A DNA stretch of 64,000 nucleotides from Epilithonimonas zeae (GCF_023278365.1 NZ_CP075338.1:3162001-3226000); one strand, 5' to 3'; positions 42,492 to 52,061 are shown, numbered from the stretch's first letter. Program-made: numbers and translations. Notes: a model not told the origin generated them from the letters alone.

Positions 42492-43952
42492 TTACAAAGA
42501 ATAATTCGGCGCTTCTTGCGTAATAATCACATCGTGTGGATGCGATTCTTTCAATCCGCTTCCGGTAATCATAACCAATTTTGAATCTTTCTGCAACGCT
42601 TCGATATCTTTCGCACCACAATAGCCCATTCCAGCACGTAAACCACCTGTTAATTGGAAAATCACATCTTCCAATTTTCCTTTGTGAGGAACTCTGCCTT
42701 CGATGCCTTCCGGAACAAATTTCTTCGCTTCACTTTGGAAATAACGCTCTTTTCCGCCACGTTTCATTGCCGAAAGAGAACCCATTCCCTGATAAGATTT
42801 GAATTTTCTTCCCTGGAAAATAATTTCTTCTCCCGGAGCTTCATCTGTTCCAGCTAAAAGAGAACCAAGCATTACAGCACCTGCACCACTCGCAATAGCT
42901 TTTACAATATCACCAGACAATTTGATTCCACCATCAGCGATAACAGCAACATTTTTCTTTTTAGCGAATTCGTAAACGTTGTAGATGGCTGATAATTGAG
43001 GAACTCCAACTCCGGCAACAACTCTGGTTGTACAAATTGAACCTGGTCCAACACCAACTTTCAAAACATTAGCTCCTGCTTTTATCAAATCTTTAGCAGC
43101 ATCAGCGGTTACAATATTTCCACCAACGATATCTAAATCTGGAAACGTTTTTCTGATTTCAGAGATTTTGTCCAAAACACCTTTCGAATGTCCGTGAGCT
43201 GAATCAATTGCAACAATGTCAACGCCTGCTTTTACCAATGCTGTGATTCTTTCGATTGTATCTTCGCCAACGCCAACGCCAGCGCCAACAATCAATCTTC
43301 CGTTTTGATCTTTGTTGGCATTTGGGTATTCTAATTGATTGTCAATATCTTTAATGGTAATCAATCCAACCAGTTTATTTTTCTTATCAACGATTGGAAG
43401 TTTCTCGATTCTGTTTTTTAGCAAAATTTCTTTCGCCTTTTCAAGATTCGTGTTTTTATCAGAAGTAATGAGATTTTCTTTGGTCATAATTTCCTCAACT
43501 TTAATATCAAGGTTTTCCTGATATTTCACATCACGGTTGGTAATGATCCCGATAAGGTAATTGTTTTTGTCTACAACGGGAAGTCCGGAGATTTTATAAT
43601 TTGCCATCAGCGCTTTAGCTTCTGCCAAAGTATGGTCTTTTGACAAAGTGACTGGGTCGGCAATCATCCCGTTTTCGGAACGTTTTACGCTGTTGACCTG
43701 CGCAGCCTGTTCTTCGATGGTCATATTTTTATGAATAAAACCCAAACCACCAACTCTTGCCAATGCAATTGCCAAATCTGCTTCCGTAACTGTATCCATC
43801 GCTGCGGAAACTATCGGAACATTAAGCGAAATTTTGTCTGTAAGTCTTGATTTTAGGGAAACCTGATTAGGTAAAACTTCTGAATAAGAAGGAACTAGAA
43901 GCACGTCATCGAAAGTGATGGCTGTCTCTACAATTTTGTTATGAATAGACAT
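42492..43952 (-). CDS. guaB: Inosine-5'-monophosphate dehydrogenase
   Basis: The 486-residue protein converts IMP to XMP in the guanine branch of purine synthesis. A TIM-barrel half ([15 protein letters not shown] at the start) is split by two CBS domains (residues about 95-205). The catalytic Cys lies in [15 protein letters not shown], with IADGGIK and the flap [11 protein letters not shown] after it. The length is normal. The CBS domains may bind purine nucleotides and regulate the enzyme. Confidence 0.97.
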   Translation of the reverse strand: MSIHNKIVETAITFDDVLLVPSYSEVLPNQVSLKSRLTDKISLNVPIVSAAMDTVTEADLAIALARVGGLGFIHKNMTIEEQAAQVNSVKRSENGMIADPVTLSKDHTLAEAKALMANYKISGLPVVDKNNYLIGIITNRDVKYQENLDIKVEEIMTKENLITSDKNTNLEKAKEILLKNRIEKLPIVDKKNKLVGLITIKDIDNQLEYPNANKDQNGRLIVGAGVGVGEDTIERITALVKAGVDIVAIDSAHGHSKGVLDKISEIRKTFPDLDIVGGNIVTADAAKDLIKAGANVLKVGVGPGSICTTRVVAGVGVPQLSAIYNVYEFAKKKNVAVIADGGIKLSGDIVKAIASGAGAVMLGSLLAGTDEAPGEEIIFQGRKFKSYQGMGSLSAMKRGGKERYFQSEAKKFVPEGIEGRVPHKGKLEDVIFQLTGGLRAGMGYCGAKDIEALQKDSKLVMITGSGLKESHPHDVIITQEAPNYSL

Positions 43953-43966
43953 CTTTACTTTCTTTG

Positions 43967-43974
43967 CAAAATTA
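43967..43974 (-). promoter_or_regulatory. Putative -7 box of guaB
   Basis: TAATTTTG on the minus strand lies 14 bases before the guaB ATG, giving a leader of about eight bases. The -33 region is poor. Confidence 0.45.
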
Positions 43975-44120
43975 AGTTATTTTTATTGAATTTGAAAATA
44001 TCATAATTTATTTGATAAATAATTAATATTCAGAGAAATGATGACGAATTAAATTGATGGTTGATAAATGATTTTCAAATTCTTATTAGTATCAACTATC
44101 ATTTTATAGTTTATCAATTA

Positions 44121-45728
44121 TCAAAACCTACTGAGGATTCCCCAATGAATTTTAATTTCATTGAATTTGAAAGGATTACCAAATTCATTTCCATTGGAAA
44201 TCTGAAAACTCATCAAACCGACGGGAAGAAAAAAGTTGAAACCTAAACCTAAGCTATAAAGCTTGGGCGTGATTCCAAGTGCTTTGTTGGACATTTGTCC
44301 GTACTGTGCAAAGATGTCGAAAAATGCCTGATCATTGACGAGATAGCGATATTCAGCGCCGGCAAATGCATAAAAATCGCTGATGAGACTTTGTTCATTG
44401 AAACCTCGCATCGAGTTCCAGCCTCCAAACCGAAAAAGTTCGTTGGTTGATAATTCGTTTTTGGAACTGAGCAAAGCGGATTCTCCTTTGATGTTGAGAA
44501 AGTGATTTCCTGACAAATTGAAGTTATGCTCCGCAAAAAGAAAATACCGGATTTGGTCAAATTTTTCCTGCGTATCGTCATAAGTTGTTTTGAGAAAATC
44601 AGCTTCAAGACGAATGTTGCTCTTGTTGATGAACAGCGGAATGTCGCTTCCTTCCTGATATTGATAATAAACACCAATCCCTTTTTTGCTGTAATCTCGA
44701 CCGCTTGTATAAAGTGAATCCAGAATTGCAGAAGATTCGAAAGTTCCTTTGAGACCGAGTTTTTGTTTCGGAGAAAGATGATAATAAACCGCGGGCAGAA
44801 ATTTGACATTTGCAAAAGTGGAATCCTGACGGAAAATATTGACATTGACATTCAAGCCGACGTTGCTTCCAAATGTGTAAGGGATATCGGTCTGCAAATC
44901 AAAAGTCTGGCCTTTGTCAGGATTTCTTTGCCAATAGATACCAATGCTTTCGAAGCTGTTGAACATATTTTTCATCTGGACATTCAAAGTTCCGTTGACT
45001 GTGAATTTTTCTGTTTTATCGTTTCCGAAGCCAATCATTCCGTCAAACGTGTTGGTTTTTCGTTTCTGAGTGAAGAGAAAAACTTGCGTGGAATCTTTGG
45101 TAAATAATGTCTGTGGTGGTTTTTCCAAAGCGACAAACTGATGATTTTGCAAAGATTGATTCATCGAAACCAAATTCCTGTCATCATAGTTTTTACCAAG
45201 ATATTGCTTGTTGAGGTTTTTAACGAATTGTTTCGGTAAACGTGTGTAACCTTTAAAAACAATGCCATCAATTTTTCTTTGAGAAGCCGGAACAACTGAG
45301 ATTTTAACCGATGGGATTCCATTTTCCATTTTCCGGAATTTGGTTTTCACACGGTTGAAAGCGAAACCTTTATCGCGGTATTTTTGATTAATGTTTTTCT
45401 TAAGTGAATCTAAATTCTTGGTGTAAATTTCATTCTTCTGCAACTTCAAATCTGTCATCAAAGAATCTGAAAACTGGACTTTAGCCTGATTGAAATTGGG
45501 GCCTTTGTCATAATAGATTTCTGTCCGATTGTCTATTCTTTTGACTTCTTTCAGTTCTGTAAAGAAGTAAGAGGTTTCTGCTAAAGAATCAAGAAATTTG
45601 ACTGCTTTTGCTGAATCGGAAACGATTTTTTTTGCGCTGGTTTCTTTATCGATGAGCCAATATTCTTTTTTCTGTGCATAAGAAAGTACGCTCAGTAAAA
45701 AGAAAAATATGTAAAATGTTTTTTTCAA
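44121..45728 (-). CDS. BamA/TamA-like outer-membrane protein with short POTRA region
   Basis: The 535-residue protein has a signal peptide ending near LSYAQ, a periplasmic region of about 200 residues with one or two POTRA-like segments, and an Omp85-type barrel ending in a terminal Phe (LSRF). The motif GGWNSMRGFNEQS near residue 425 resembles the Omp85 loop-6 RGF motif, so it belongs to the superfamily. It is far shorter than BamA, and more like TamA or patatin-linked D15 proteins. Start is TTG; the nearest upstream ATG (CAACCCTAA) hits a stop. Confidence 0.8.
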   Translation of the reverse strand: MKKTFYIFFFLLSVLSYAQKKEYWLIDKETSAKKIVSDSAKAVKFLDSLAETSYFFTELKEVKRIDNRTEIYYDKGPNFNQAKVQFSDSLMTDLKLQKNEIYTKNLDSLKKNINQKYRDKGFAFNRVKTKFRKMENGIPSVKISVVPASQRKIDGIVFKGYTRLPKQFVKNLNKQYLGKNYDDRNLVSMNQSLQNHQFVALEKPPQTLFTKDSTQVFLFTQKRKTNTFDGMIGFGNDKTEKFTVNGTLNVQMKNMFNSFESIGIYWQRNPDKGQTFDLQTDIPYTFGSNVGLNVNVNIFRQDSTFANVKFLPAVYYHLSPKQKLGLKGTFESSAILDSLYTSGRDYSKKGIGVYYQYQEGSDIPLFINKSNIRLEADFLKTTYDDTQEKFDQIRYFLFAEHNFNLSGNHFLNIKGESALLSSKNELSTNELFRFGGWNSMRGFNEQSLISDFYAFAGAEYRYLVNDQAFFDIFAQYGQMSNKALGITPKLYSLGLGFNFFLPVGLMSFQISNGNEFGNPFKFNEIKIHWGILSRF

Positions 45729-45748
45729 TTAGGGTTGCATCTTTAAAC

Positions 45749-45827
45749 GCTTCGACTCCGCTCAGCGTGACATCTCTAGTATTAAACGGTTTGTTTTAAA
45801 CAGTGTCAGGCTGAGCGGAGTCGAAGC
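45749..45827. repeat. GCTTCGACTCCGCTCAG inverted pair, left of the GIY-YIG gene
   Basis: The arms GCTTCGACTCCGCTCAGC (45749) and GCTGAGCGGAGTCGAAGC (45810-45827) are perfect inverses with about 43 bases between. The second arm is inside the last codons of the GIY-YIG gene. Confidence 0.85.
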
Positions 45828-46140
45828 CTTTATACATATTATCTGAGTGGCTATTATTTCGACAAATAGATAATCCTTTTAATTTCTCCCAATTGTCATT
45901 GATAATAGCTTCCTTTTTCTTTTTACTCCAACCTTTTACCTGTTTTTCGAAAGCAATAGCTTGTTCAATTTCATTAAATTCATTGTATAAAACCAATTGA
46001 ACAGGTCTTCTACTATGTGTATAACTTTCAGGATAATATCCTGATTGATGTTTGATAAGTCGAGACTCAAAATCGCTTGTAACTCCTGTGTAATAAGAGT
46101 TATCAGAACATTTTAATATGAAAAGAAAATATTGTTTCAT
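45796..46140 (-). CDS. GIY-YIG nuclease-family protein
   Basis: The 114-residue protein is a stand-alone GIY-YIG domain. The YFLFILKCSDNSYYTGVTSD start holds the variant motif YFLF...YYTGVT, Arg27 follows in FESRLIKHQSG and Glu64 in NEIEQAIAFEKQ is placed to bind metal. Such small proteins are related to YhbQ and UPF0213. The last residues KGFDSAQPDTV are translated from the palindromic repeat, so the original C-terminus is probably shorter. Both ends of the gene are flanked by inverted pairs of the same family. Confidence 0.85.
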   Translation of the reverse strand: MKQYFLFILKCSDNSYYTGVTSDFESRLIKHQSGYYPESYTHSRRPVQLVLYNEFNEIEQAIAFEKQVKGWSKKKKEAIINDNWEKLKGLSICRNNSHSDNMYKGFDSAQPDTV

Positions 46141-46153
46141 TTTGTGGGAAGCA

Positions 46154-46221
46154 CTTCGACTCCGCTCAGTGTGACATCGCTAATACCAAATGTTTTCAAT
46201 TCCGGTCTGAGTGGAGTCGAA
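46154..46221. repeat. CTTCGACTCCGCTCAG inverted pair, right of the GIY-YIG gene
   Basis: CTTCGACTCCGCTCAGTGTG (46154) and GTCTGAGTGGAGTCGAA (46205) form an imperfect inverted pair upstream of the GIY-YIG gene. The single C-to-T changes relative to the other copies fall in the pairing arm. Confidence 0.75.
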
Positions 46222-46247
46222 TACTTTGTCAATTTAAAAACAAAAAA

Positions 46248-47042
46248 TCAATCCATTTTATTATACTTCTTCATCAGATTTTCGTAAGTATTCTGAGGAA
46301 GAATCCATTTCAAAGGAACACCAATTTTTTGTCCGAATTTACCAAAATAATAATGGGCTTTCCATTTTGACTTTCCTAAAAGCTGGTCCACGTAAACTGC
46401 AACATCCAAAGGTTCTGTTCCGTCACCAACGTGAGAATTCATCAAAGCATAAACTTTATCAAAGACATTTTTATAAGGCTCAGAAACTTTTGTTTTCACA
46501 CGGTTTTCTGCAATATTGGTTTTGATATCGCCTAAATGAAGCGAGCAAACGTGGATGTTCCAAGGATAAACTTCGTAGCGCATTGCTTCCGTCACTTTAT
46601 CTAATGCCGATTTGGAAGCAGAATAAAATCCACGGAAGGGCAATCCCATTTCTGAACCGATGCTGGAAACATTGATGATTTTTCCGGATTTCTGTTCTCT
46701 CATCTTTGGAAGAACAGCCGTCATCATTTGGACAGAACCAATTAAATTAAGGTTGAATAATTTCGAAATATCTTCTTTCGTAGAATCTTCAACTGCACCT
46801 ACCATTCCCATCCCGGCGTTATTAATCAGAATATCAATTCTGGTTTCCGTTTTCAGTATTTCAGAAATCGCATTATCGATCTGTTCTTTCTCTGTAATAT
46901 CCGTTGGAATCGAAACGAAATAATCGGAGCTGACGACTTTTCTGCTCAACCCGTAGACTTTGTTGCCTTTCTTTCCAAAATATTCTGCCAAGGCATACCC
47001 AATTCCGGATGAAGCGCCTGTGATGATAATAACTTTTGACAT
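46248..47042 (-). CDS. Short-chain dehydrogenase/reductase (SDR)
   Basis: The 264-residue protein has the classical SDR motifs: nucleotide loop TGASSGIG (residues 8-15), NNAG near residue 75, the catalytic Ser in INVSSIGSEMG, and YSASK (Tyr and Lys near residues 140-144). It should oxidise or reduce a small alcohol or ketone with NAD(P). The substrate cannot be told. It starts immediately after the stop of the preceding gene, with no gap. Confidence 0.87.
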   Translation of the reverse strand: MSKVIIITGASSGIGYALAEYFGKKGNKVYGLSRKVVSSDYFVSIPTDITEKEQIDNAISEILKTETRIDILINNAGMGMVGAVEDSTKEDISKLFNLNLIGSVQMMTAVLPKMREQKSGKIINVSSIGSEMGLPFRGFYSASKSALDKVTEAMRYEVYPWNIHVCSLHLGDIKTNIAENRVKTKVSEPYKNVFDKVYALMNSHVGDGTEPLDVAVYVDQLLGKSKWKAHYYFGKFGQKIGVPLKWILPQNTYENLMKKYNKMD

Positions 47043-47702
47043 TTAGTAATTAAATGATTTTGTTGAATTAGGGATTTTGATTTCATTTTCACCAATCCTG
47101 AAATCGTTCATCTTGATGAGTTTAGGAAATTTTTGCGTAAATTCTTTGTAATAGTTTTCCGGTATTTTTCTATCTGAGCCGTCATCACAATATGAAAATT
47201 GCTCATCAATAATGATTTTTCCTGTCGAGAAATTAACTTCATTTTTAAAGTTAAATTCACAAGTATCATCAAACTGAATCGATGCGCCTATCAAATAAAA
47301 ATCGCCGTTTTGAAAACGGAAAGTGTATTTTGACGTATCGGTATGACGCGAATTGGTAAAATACATTTGAGAAATATTAAGGCTGTTATTTTTGATGTTG
47401 ATGTTCAGTTCGTTGTCAACAGGATAAAATCCCAATTTGTTGTCAAAAATCAAGGTTGAGTTTTCTTTCCAGATTTTGAGTTTTCCATTGATGTTTTTAA
47501 GGATGTAAAATTTCCTTCCCGAAACTTCTGCTTTTGGAGTTGTATTGAAAACCATCACGACTTCATCTTTTCCATCTTTATCCAAATCACCTTTTGTTTC
47601 CAAGATTTTTTCATAAGTTTTTGGAATTGCGAAATCTTTCAATTCCTGAGATTGGAGAACTGAACAAAGTACTAAGGCTAAAAAAGAAAAGAGATATTTC
47701 AT
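47043..47702 (-). CDS. Secreted protein of unknown function
   Basis: The 219-residue protein has a signal peptide (MKYLFSFLALVLCSVLQSQ) and a short FG-GAP-like segment, GDLDKDGKDEVVMVFNT, near residue 35. A mostly beta, Asn-rich region follows. I do not recognise a family beyond that repeat-like motif, which can bind calcium in FG-GAP proteins. It lies between another secreted-protein gene (ten bases upstream) and the SDR gene with no gap. Confidence 0.7.
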   Translation of the reverse strand: MKYLFSFLALVLCSVLQSQELKDFAIPKTYEKILETKGDLDKDGKDEVVMVFNTTPKAEVSGRKFYILKNINGKLKIWKENSTLIFDNKLGFYPVDNELNINIKNNSLNISQMYFTNSRHTDTSKYTFRFQNGDFYLIGASIQFDDTCEFNFKNEVNFSTGKIIIDEQFSYCDDGSDRKIPENYYKEFTQKFPKLIKMNDFRIGENEIKIPNSTKSFNY

Positions 47703-47712
47703 TTTCTGTGAT

Positions 47713-48207
47713 TTAAAAACTTAATCCAATATCTTCTATTTCAATCATTCCCGTGTCTTGCAAATTGCATATGCAACCTTTTACGGTCTTATAATTTCCA
47801 ATGATCCGAGTTGTTTTTTTAGTTTTATTAGTGACAATTATTCCCGCTGAATATACCTCACCTTCAGCATGATAAGTTCTAAAAAGTAAATATTCTACAC
47901 CATTATTGAAGAATTGCAGATTATCTATTTCCATTCCTGCATTGGCTACACCGCCACCACGCCAATAAGAATTGTAGTGGAACTGTTTCCAACTTTCTTT
48001 TGTTCTCTCTTTCGGAAATTCCATTTCAATTTTACTTTTGGTTCCAAAGCGGTACTGAATGTACTTGTTGGTTTTATCCTTGACCAAAGCCATTTTCTTC
48101 CCATTCTTTGTTTCAAAAGAATACACGATTTCCTCATTTGGTAAAAGATATTGAGACCAAATCGTGGATGGAATTAGAAACAGTAAAATGAGAATATAGT
48201 TTTTCAT
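47713..48207 (-). CDS. Secreted protein of unknown function
   Basis: The 164-residue protein has a signal peptide ending at STIWSQ and then a compact, probably beta-rich body with Cys residues near positions 148 and 150 (GCICN). No family is recognised. It begins ten bases after the aroA stop on the same strand, so it is probably read from the aroA transcript. Confidence 0.65.
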   Translation of the reverse strand: MKNYILILLFLIPSTIWSQYLLPNEEIVYSFETKNGKKMALVKDKTNKYIQYRFGTKSKIEMEFPKERTKESWKQFHYNSYWRGGGVANAGMEIDNLQFFNNGVEYLLFRTYHAEGEVYSAGIIVTNKTKKTTRIIGNYKTVKGCICNLQDTGMIEIEDIGLSF

Positions 48208-48217
48208 TAATGTAAAA

Positions 48218-49435
48218 TTAATTCGTTGTTACCTTCTCAAAATCCTCCCAAAATTCGGGATAAGATTTTTCTACAACATCTTCGTTTTCGATATTCAATT
48301 CCTTAATCAGAGCAAACGGCGCAAAAGCCATCGCCATTCTATGGTCATTGTAAGTCGCAATAGAGATATTTTCTTCTGGTTCGATGAATTCACAAGATTC
48401 AATTTTCTCAACCGTAATATGTGTTTTTCCTCCGATTTTCAATAATTCATTTTGAAGCGCCACCAATCTATCTGTTTCTTTCACTTTCAAAGTGTGAAGT
48501 CCTGTGATGACAAAAGGGATTTTCAATGCCGTCGCCGTCACACAAAGCGTTTGAGCGATGTCCGGACAATCGTTCATATCCAAAGAAATCGATTCAGGAT
48601 ATTGAAAGGCCGGTTCTGGCAACAATGAAATCGAATTTTCCGCATAATCCGAAACTGTATTGATTCCGAAATATTTCCAGTAGATTTCCTTAATCACGCT
48701 ATCGCCTTGTAAAGACAATGTGTGATAACTTCTAAGGTTGATAGATTTTCTACCAATTGCCGCCAAAGAATAAAAATAGGAAGCTGAAGACCAGTCGCTT
48801 TCTACTTCGTAATGTTCGATTCTTGCATTTTCAGGGTGAGGTAGGATTTCAATTGTATTTTCAGCAAAATGAGACTTGATTCCGATTTCGTTTAGGATTT
48901 TCAAAGTCATTTCCAGATAAGGACGAGACGTAATTTCGCCTTCCAATTCCAATGTTAATCCGTTTTCTAATTTTCCTCCAATTAAAATCAAAGAAGTTAA
49001 AAACTGGCTTGAAACATTGGCGGAAATTTTAACCGAATCTTTTTCAATCTTTTTTCCGATGATTTGTAATGGTGGATAACCTTCTTTTTCAAGGTAAGTA
49101 ATATCAGCACCAAGCAATTGAAGAGCGTCTACCAAAGGTTTGATAGGGCGATTTTTCATCCTGTCAGAACCTGTCAAAATGGTTTTTCTGCCTTCAAAAA
49201 TGGAATAATAAGAAGTCAGAAATCTCATCGCAGTTCCAGCGTGGTGAATATCAATGGTTTCGGAATCTGATTCCAAAGCTTTTTTCAATAAAGTTGTGTC
49301 CTGAGAATTGGAAAGATTAAGCATATCAATATTCCCAAACAATTTCCCTAAAATCAAAAGACGGTTCGAAATACTTTTCGAACCGGTAATTTGTATATTT
49401 TTTCCGTCTATTAATTCTGATTTTTTTAATATCAT
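48218..49435 (-). CDS. aroA: 3-phosphoshikimate 1-carboxyvinyltransferase (EPSP synthase)
   Basis: The 405-residue protein makes EPSP from shikimate 3-phosphate and PEP in aromatic amino-acid synthesis. GSKSISNRLLILGKL near the start binds the substrates, GTAMRFL follows near residue 70, DWSSASYF near residue 215 and DHRMAMAFAP near residue 368. All are conserved. The ATG at 49435 is preferred to the upstream start at 49474, because the latter adds 13 residues that precede the conserved start. The 73-base gap to the MazG gene contains an inverted pair of GTAAAATGTAA and TTACATTTTAC. Confidence 0.95.
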   Translation of the reverse strand: MILKKSELIDGKNIQITGSKSISNRLLILGKLFGNIDMLNLSNSQDTTLLKKALESDSETIDIHHAGTAMRFLTSYYSIFEGRKTILTGSDRMKNRPIKPLVDALQLLGADITYLEKEGYPPLQIIGKKIEKDSVKISANVSSQFLTSLILIGGKLENGLTLELEGEITSRPYLEMTLKILNEIGIKSHFAENTIEILPHPENARIEHYEVESDWSSASYFYSLAAIGRKSINLRSYHTLSLQGDSVIKEIYWKYFGINTVSDYAENSISLLPEPAFQYPESISLDMNDCPDIAQTLCVTATALKIPFVITGLHTLKVKETDRLVALQNELLKIGGKTHITVEKIESCEFIEPEENISIATYNDHRMAMAFAPFALIKELNIENEDVVEKSYPEFWEDFEKVTTN

Positions 49436-49508
49436 AGTTTTGTAAGATGTGAAAAGTAAAATGTAAAAGGTCAATAAAATTTTTTGAATTCTTACATTTT
49501 ACCTCTCT

Positions 49509-49835
49509 CTATTTTAATTTTTCATTATTGGCGTGTCGGTCTCTGTCACGCTCTGTTTTAACTTTTAATTTTTTATCAAATGCTGACTGCAAATCCGTTC
49601 CTGTTTGATTCGCTAAACAAAGTGTCACAAAAAGGACATCAGCCAATTCTTCGCCCAAATCTTTGGATTTGTCTGATTCCTTTTCAGATTGTTCGCCGTA
49701 TCTTCTGGCAATGATTCTGGCAACTTCACCTACTTCTTCTGTCAGCATTGCCATATTTGTCAATTCATTGAAATAACGAACACCAATGGTTTTTATCCAT
49801 TCATCAACCTGATTTTGTAGTGTTGTGATTTCCAT
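49509..49835 (-). CDS. MazG-like nucleotide pyrophosphohydrolase
   Basis: The 108-residue protein is a single MazG-type all-alpha NTP pyrophosphohydrolase. The metal-binding acids are in MLTEEVGEVARI (EExxE) and in LGEELADVLFVTLCL, the EExxD pair. The family cleaves NTPs or dNTPs to monophosphates to sanitise the pool. Its ATG overlaps the stop of the preceding lipoprotein gene (TAATG), so they are coupled. Confidence 0.88.
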   Translation of the reverse strand: MEITTLQNQVDEWIKTIGVRYFNELTNMAMLTEEVGEVARIIARRYGEQSEKESDKSKDLGEELADVLFVTLCLANQTGTDLQSAFDKKLKVKTERDRDRHANNEKLK

Positions 49836-51226
49836 TATTGATAAGCCCCTAAAGTTGCAGGATAAGTCCGAGTGATTCCGACAATATCTTTTGTAGTATT
49901 GTTATTATTTAGATTTGTGCCCTTCTTTTTTGCAGGCGAGTCATCCTTCACTCGAAGATTCATTTTCTGAGTGAAATAGTTTTGGAATTTTGGGTCTTCG
50001 TTTTTGATTATGTTATCCCCAATCGGAGTGAAGGCTGAGTTAGAACTTAGTTTCAGTAAAGTATTATCAAAACGCGCACTGATTGCTGTCCCAGCCGAAT
50101 TATTGCTTAAAGAAACTAAATCTAAAGTGTCTCCATAAATAATAGAATTCTTTACATTTAAAGTTACAAGACCAGATTCTAATTCACCATTTTCATTTTC
50201 CCAAGTATTGCTCGCAAAGATTCCAACCGCAGACATAGAAGAGTTAAGGTTCCAATAATTAGCCAATGTAGAATAATTTATATTGTAAGTTCCGCTTCCT
50301 GCAATAGCAAGGTCTGCTTCTCCACAATTGTTCATTACTAGGTTGTTAGCTGTGATGTTCGAATGAATTCCATAGATTCCGGCATTTTGGAATGTATGGA
50401 AAATAGAATTATTAATTTCTGCAGTACTTTCTTTTAATTGAAGTCCAACATTCCCACCGAAAACTCTGGCGTAATTCATATTAAGAAGAGAACCTTCTTC
50501 CATTTTGATTCCGTTCCAGTTGGCAGGGAGAGTGTCATACTTCGTGTCGCTTCTATCACCTCGAAAAATCACTTCTTCACCTAAAACACCTTTTACATCA
50601 AGAATCGAATTTTTTGCGAAATTCATTCCGCTATTTTTTCGGAAATAGACTTTCGTCCCTTGTTCCATTGTCAGAGTTTTACCTTCGGCAATAGTCAAAT
50701 CTCCAAAAATCACTTTCACTTTATCTTTTGTCCAAGTGGTATTTTCAGAAATGATGTTAGGATTCGTATCCGTTTTGATAAAATATTCTGCATCTTGAAC
50801 CACGGAAAGAAGTGTTACTTTTTGTTCGCCCGCTGGTGTGTTGAAAACTACCTTGTCTTCAGCAATCATTTCTGGAGCACTGGCAACTGGCGCAATTTCT
50901 ACGAAAACATAAAGACTGTCTTTTTTTCTCAAAGCTACATTTTCGAAACTCGTTCCGACTTTTCCATCCACATTGATTCTGTAAAGCGAACCACTTCCGC
51001 CTTCCAAAGCAATTCTTGGAATGAGAACATCCTTATTTTCATTATTGTAAACCTTCACGGCATAAGTTTCCGAACGCATTTGGTTGTAAACTGTATCACA
51101 GAAAACCGTGTCAGTAGAGAATCTCAAAAGTTGAGTGGGTGAATCAAAGGAAATATCATCACGATTACAGCCTGCTAATAGCAAAAGTGACCAAAATGCA
51201 ATTCCAAAAAGTATTTTAATTTTCAT
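49835..51226 (-). CDS. Lipoprotein with a right-handed parallel beta-helix
   Basis: The 463-residue protein has a lipobox (LLLLAGC, cysteine about residue 20). The first domain (residues 30-135) is beta-rich. Residues about 170-420 are parallel beta-helix turns (LTIAEGKTLTMEQGTKVYF, then repeated NNSIFH-like coils). The family is common in Bacteroidetes and is usually annotated as hypothetical. It begins a run of minus-strand genes that includes MazG and aroA. Confidence 0.78.
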   Translation of the reverse strand: MKIKILFGIAFWSLLLLAGCNRDDISFDSPTQLLRFSTDTVFCDTVYNQMRSETYAVKVYNNENKDVLIPRIALEGGSGSLYRINVDGKVGTSFENVALRKKDSLYVFVEIAPVASAPEMIAEDKVVFNTPAGEQKVTLLSVVQDAEYFIKTDTNPNIISENTTWTKDKVKVIFGDLTIAEGKTLTMEQGTKVYFRKNSGMNFAKNSILDVKGVLGEEVIFRGDRSDTKYDTLPANWNGIKMEEGSLLNMNYARVFGGNVGLQLKESTAEINNSIFHTFQNAGIYGIHSNITANNLVMNNCGEADLAIAGSGTYNINYSTLANYWNLNSSMSAVGIFASNTWENENGELESGLVTLNVKNSIIYGDTLDLVSLSNNSAGTAISARFDNTLLKLSSNSAFTPIGDNIIKNEDPKFQNYFTQKMNLRVKDDSPAKKKGTNLNNNNTTKDIVGITRTYPATLGAYQ

Positions 51227-51254
51227 CTATTCTTATTTATCTTTTTTATATGGT

Positions 51255-51323
51255 CAGATGGAACGCCAATAATTGTTTTTATTAATAATATTAAAGAAGT
51301 TTTGAACGTTGGCGTTTCATCTG
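51255..51323. repeat. Long inverted repeat, CAGATGGAACGCCAA
   Basis: CAGATGGAACGCCAA (51255) and TTGGCGTTTCATCTG (51309) pair with one mismatch around a 39-base AT-rich loop. The gap 51227-51446 has no gene. The structure lies upstream of the lipoprotein gene on the minus strand. Confidence 0.6.
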
Positions 51324-51400
51324 TCTTGTTTAATCTTCAAAACTACAAAATTTAAATTTTTATTTCGTGAAGAGAAAGATATTTTAATAATATTAAACAA

Positions 51401-51427
51401 AAAATCCCTTCAATAGCTGAAAGGATT
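51401..51427 (-). terminator. Terminator of the type IX secreted protein gene
   Basis: On the minus strand AATCCTTTCA pairs with TGAAGGGATT (one wobble) and a run of T follows. It lies 20 bases after the stop codon. Confidence 0.75.
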
Positions 51428-51446
51428 ATATAATTAAGAAAGGAAT

Positions 51447-52061
51447 TTATTCTTTTATAAACTTCTTATTGATGGTTTCTCCCGATTTTGTAGTTGCGGA
51501 AATAATGTAAGTTCCTTTCCCAAGTTTTGAAATATTAAGGGATTTTTCTGAATTGGAAATTTGTTTAACAATCTTTCCGGAAAGGTCTATTATTTTGATA
51601 TTTGAAATTTCTTCTGAAAAGTTGAGAATATCTTTTGCTGGATTTGGAAATATACTTATTGATTTCAATTTAAAATCAGTAACATCCAACATCACACCTC
51701 CTACTTCAAAAGAAAAAGATTCTGATTCAATATTTCCTTCATAAACAGCTTTGACAAAGCCTGTAAATGAGCTGCCATTATTATAATTTAGAAAATCACA
51801 GCCAGAAGTTATACCCCAATCAGGATTGCAACCTACAGATGTTGTTGTCTGAAATTTATATAATTCATTTCCGCGGTAGATATTGTATCCGATCAATTCA
51901 TTATGTGGTGTTTCGGGTGATTGCCAAGAAAGAGAGTAGATATCCCTGTAATTTGTATGATCATAATAATGATTCCAGATTAAATTTTGGATAGGATTTA
52001 TTTGTCCAAATCCAAAACCACAAGTAATTACGATGGAAATAAAAAGGAAAGATTTTTTCAT
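51447..52061 (-). CDS. Type IX secretion substrate with C-terminal sorting domain
   Basis: The 204-residue protein has a signal peptide (MKKSFLFISIVITCGFGFG) and a short FnIII-like domain, with a disulphide-ready Cys pair in VGCNPDWGITSGCDF. The last 70 residues match the T9SS type A sorting domain: SIFPNPAKDILNFS, IKIIDLSGKIV, GTYIISATTKSGETINKKFI. It should be exported across the outer membrane and released or attached to the surface. The activity is unknown. Confidence 0.88.
   Translation of the reverse strand: MKKSFLFISIVITCGFGFGQINPIQNLIWNHYYDHTNYRDIYSLSWQSPETPHNELIGYNIYRGNELYKFQTTTSVGCNPDWGITSGCDFLNYNNGSSFTGFVKAVYEGNIESESFSFEVGGVMLDVTDFKLKSISIFPNPAKDILNFSEEISNIKIIDLSGKIVKQISNSEKSLNISKLGKGTYIISATTKSGETINKKFIKE

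Noticed and set aside
45749-45827. Ordinary terminator for the GIY-YIG gene
   Set aside because: The stem arms are 18 bp with a loop of over 40 bases and no T run, and the same pair recurs far away inside the paa operon.
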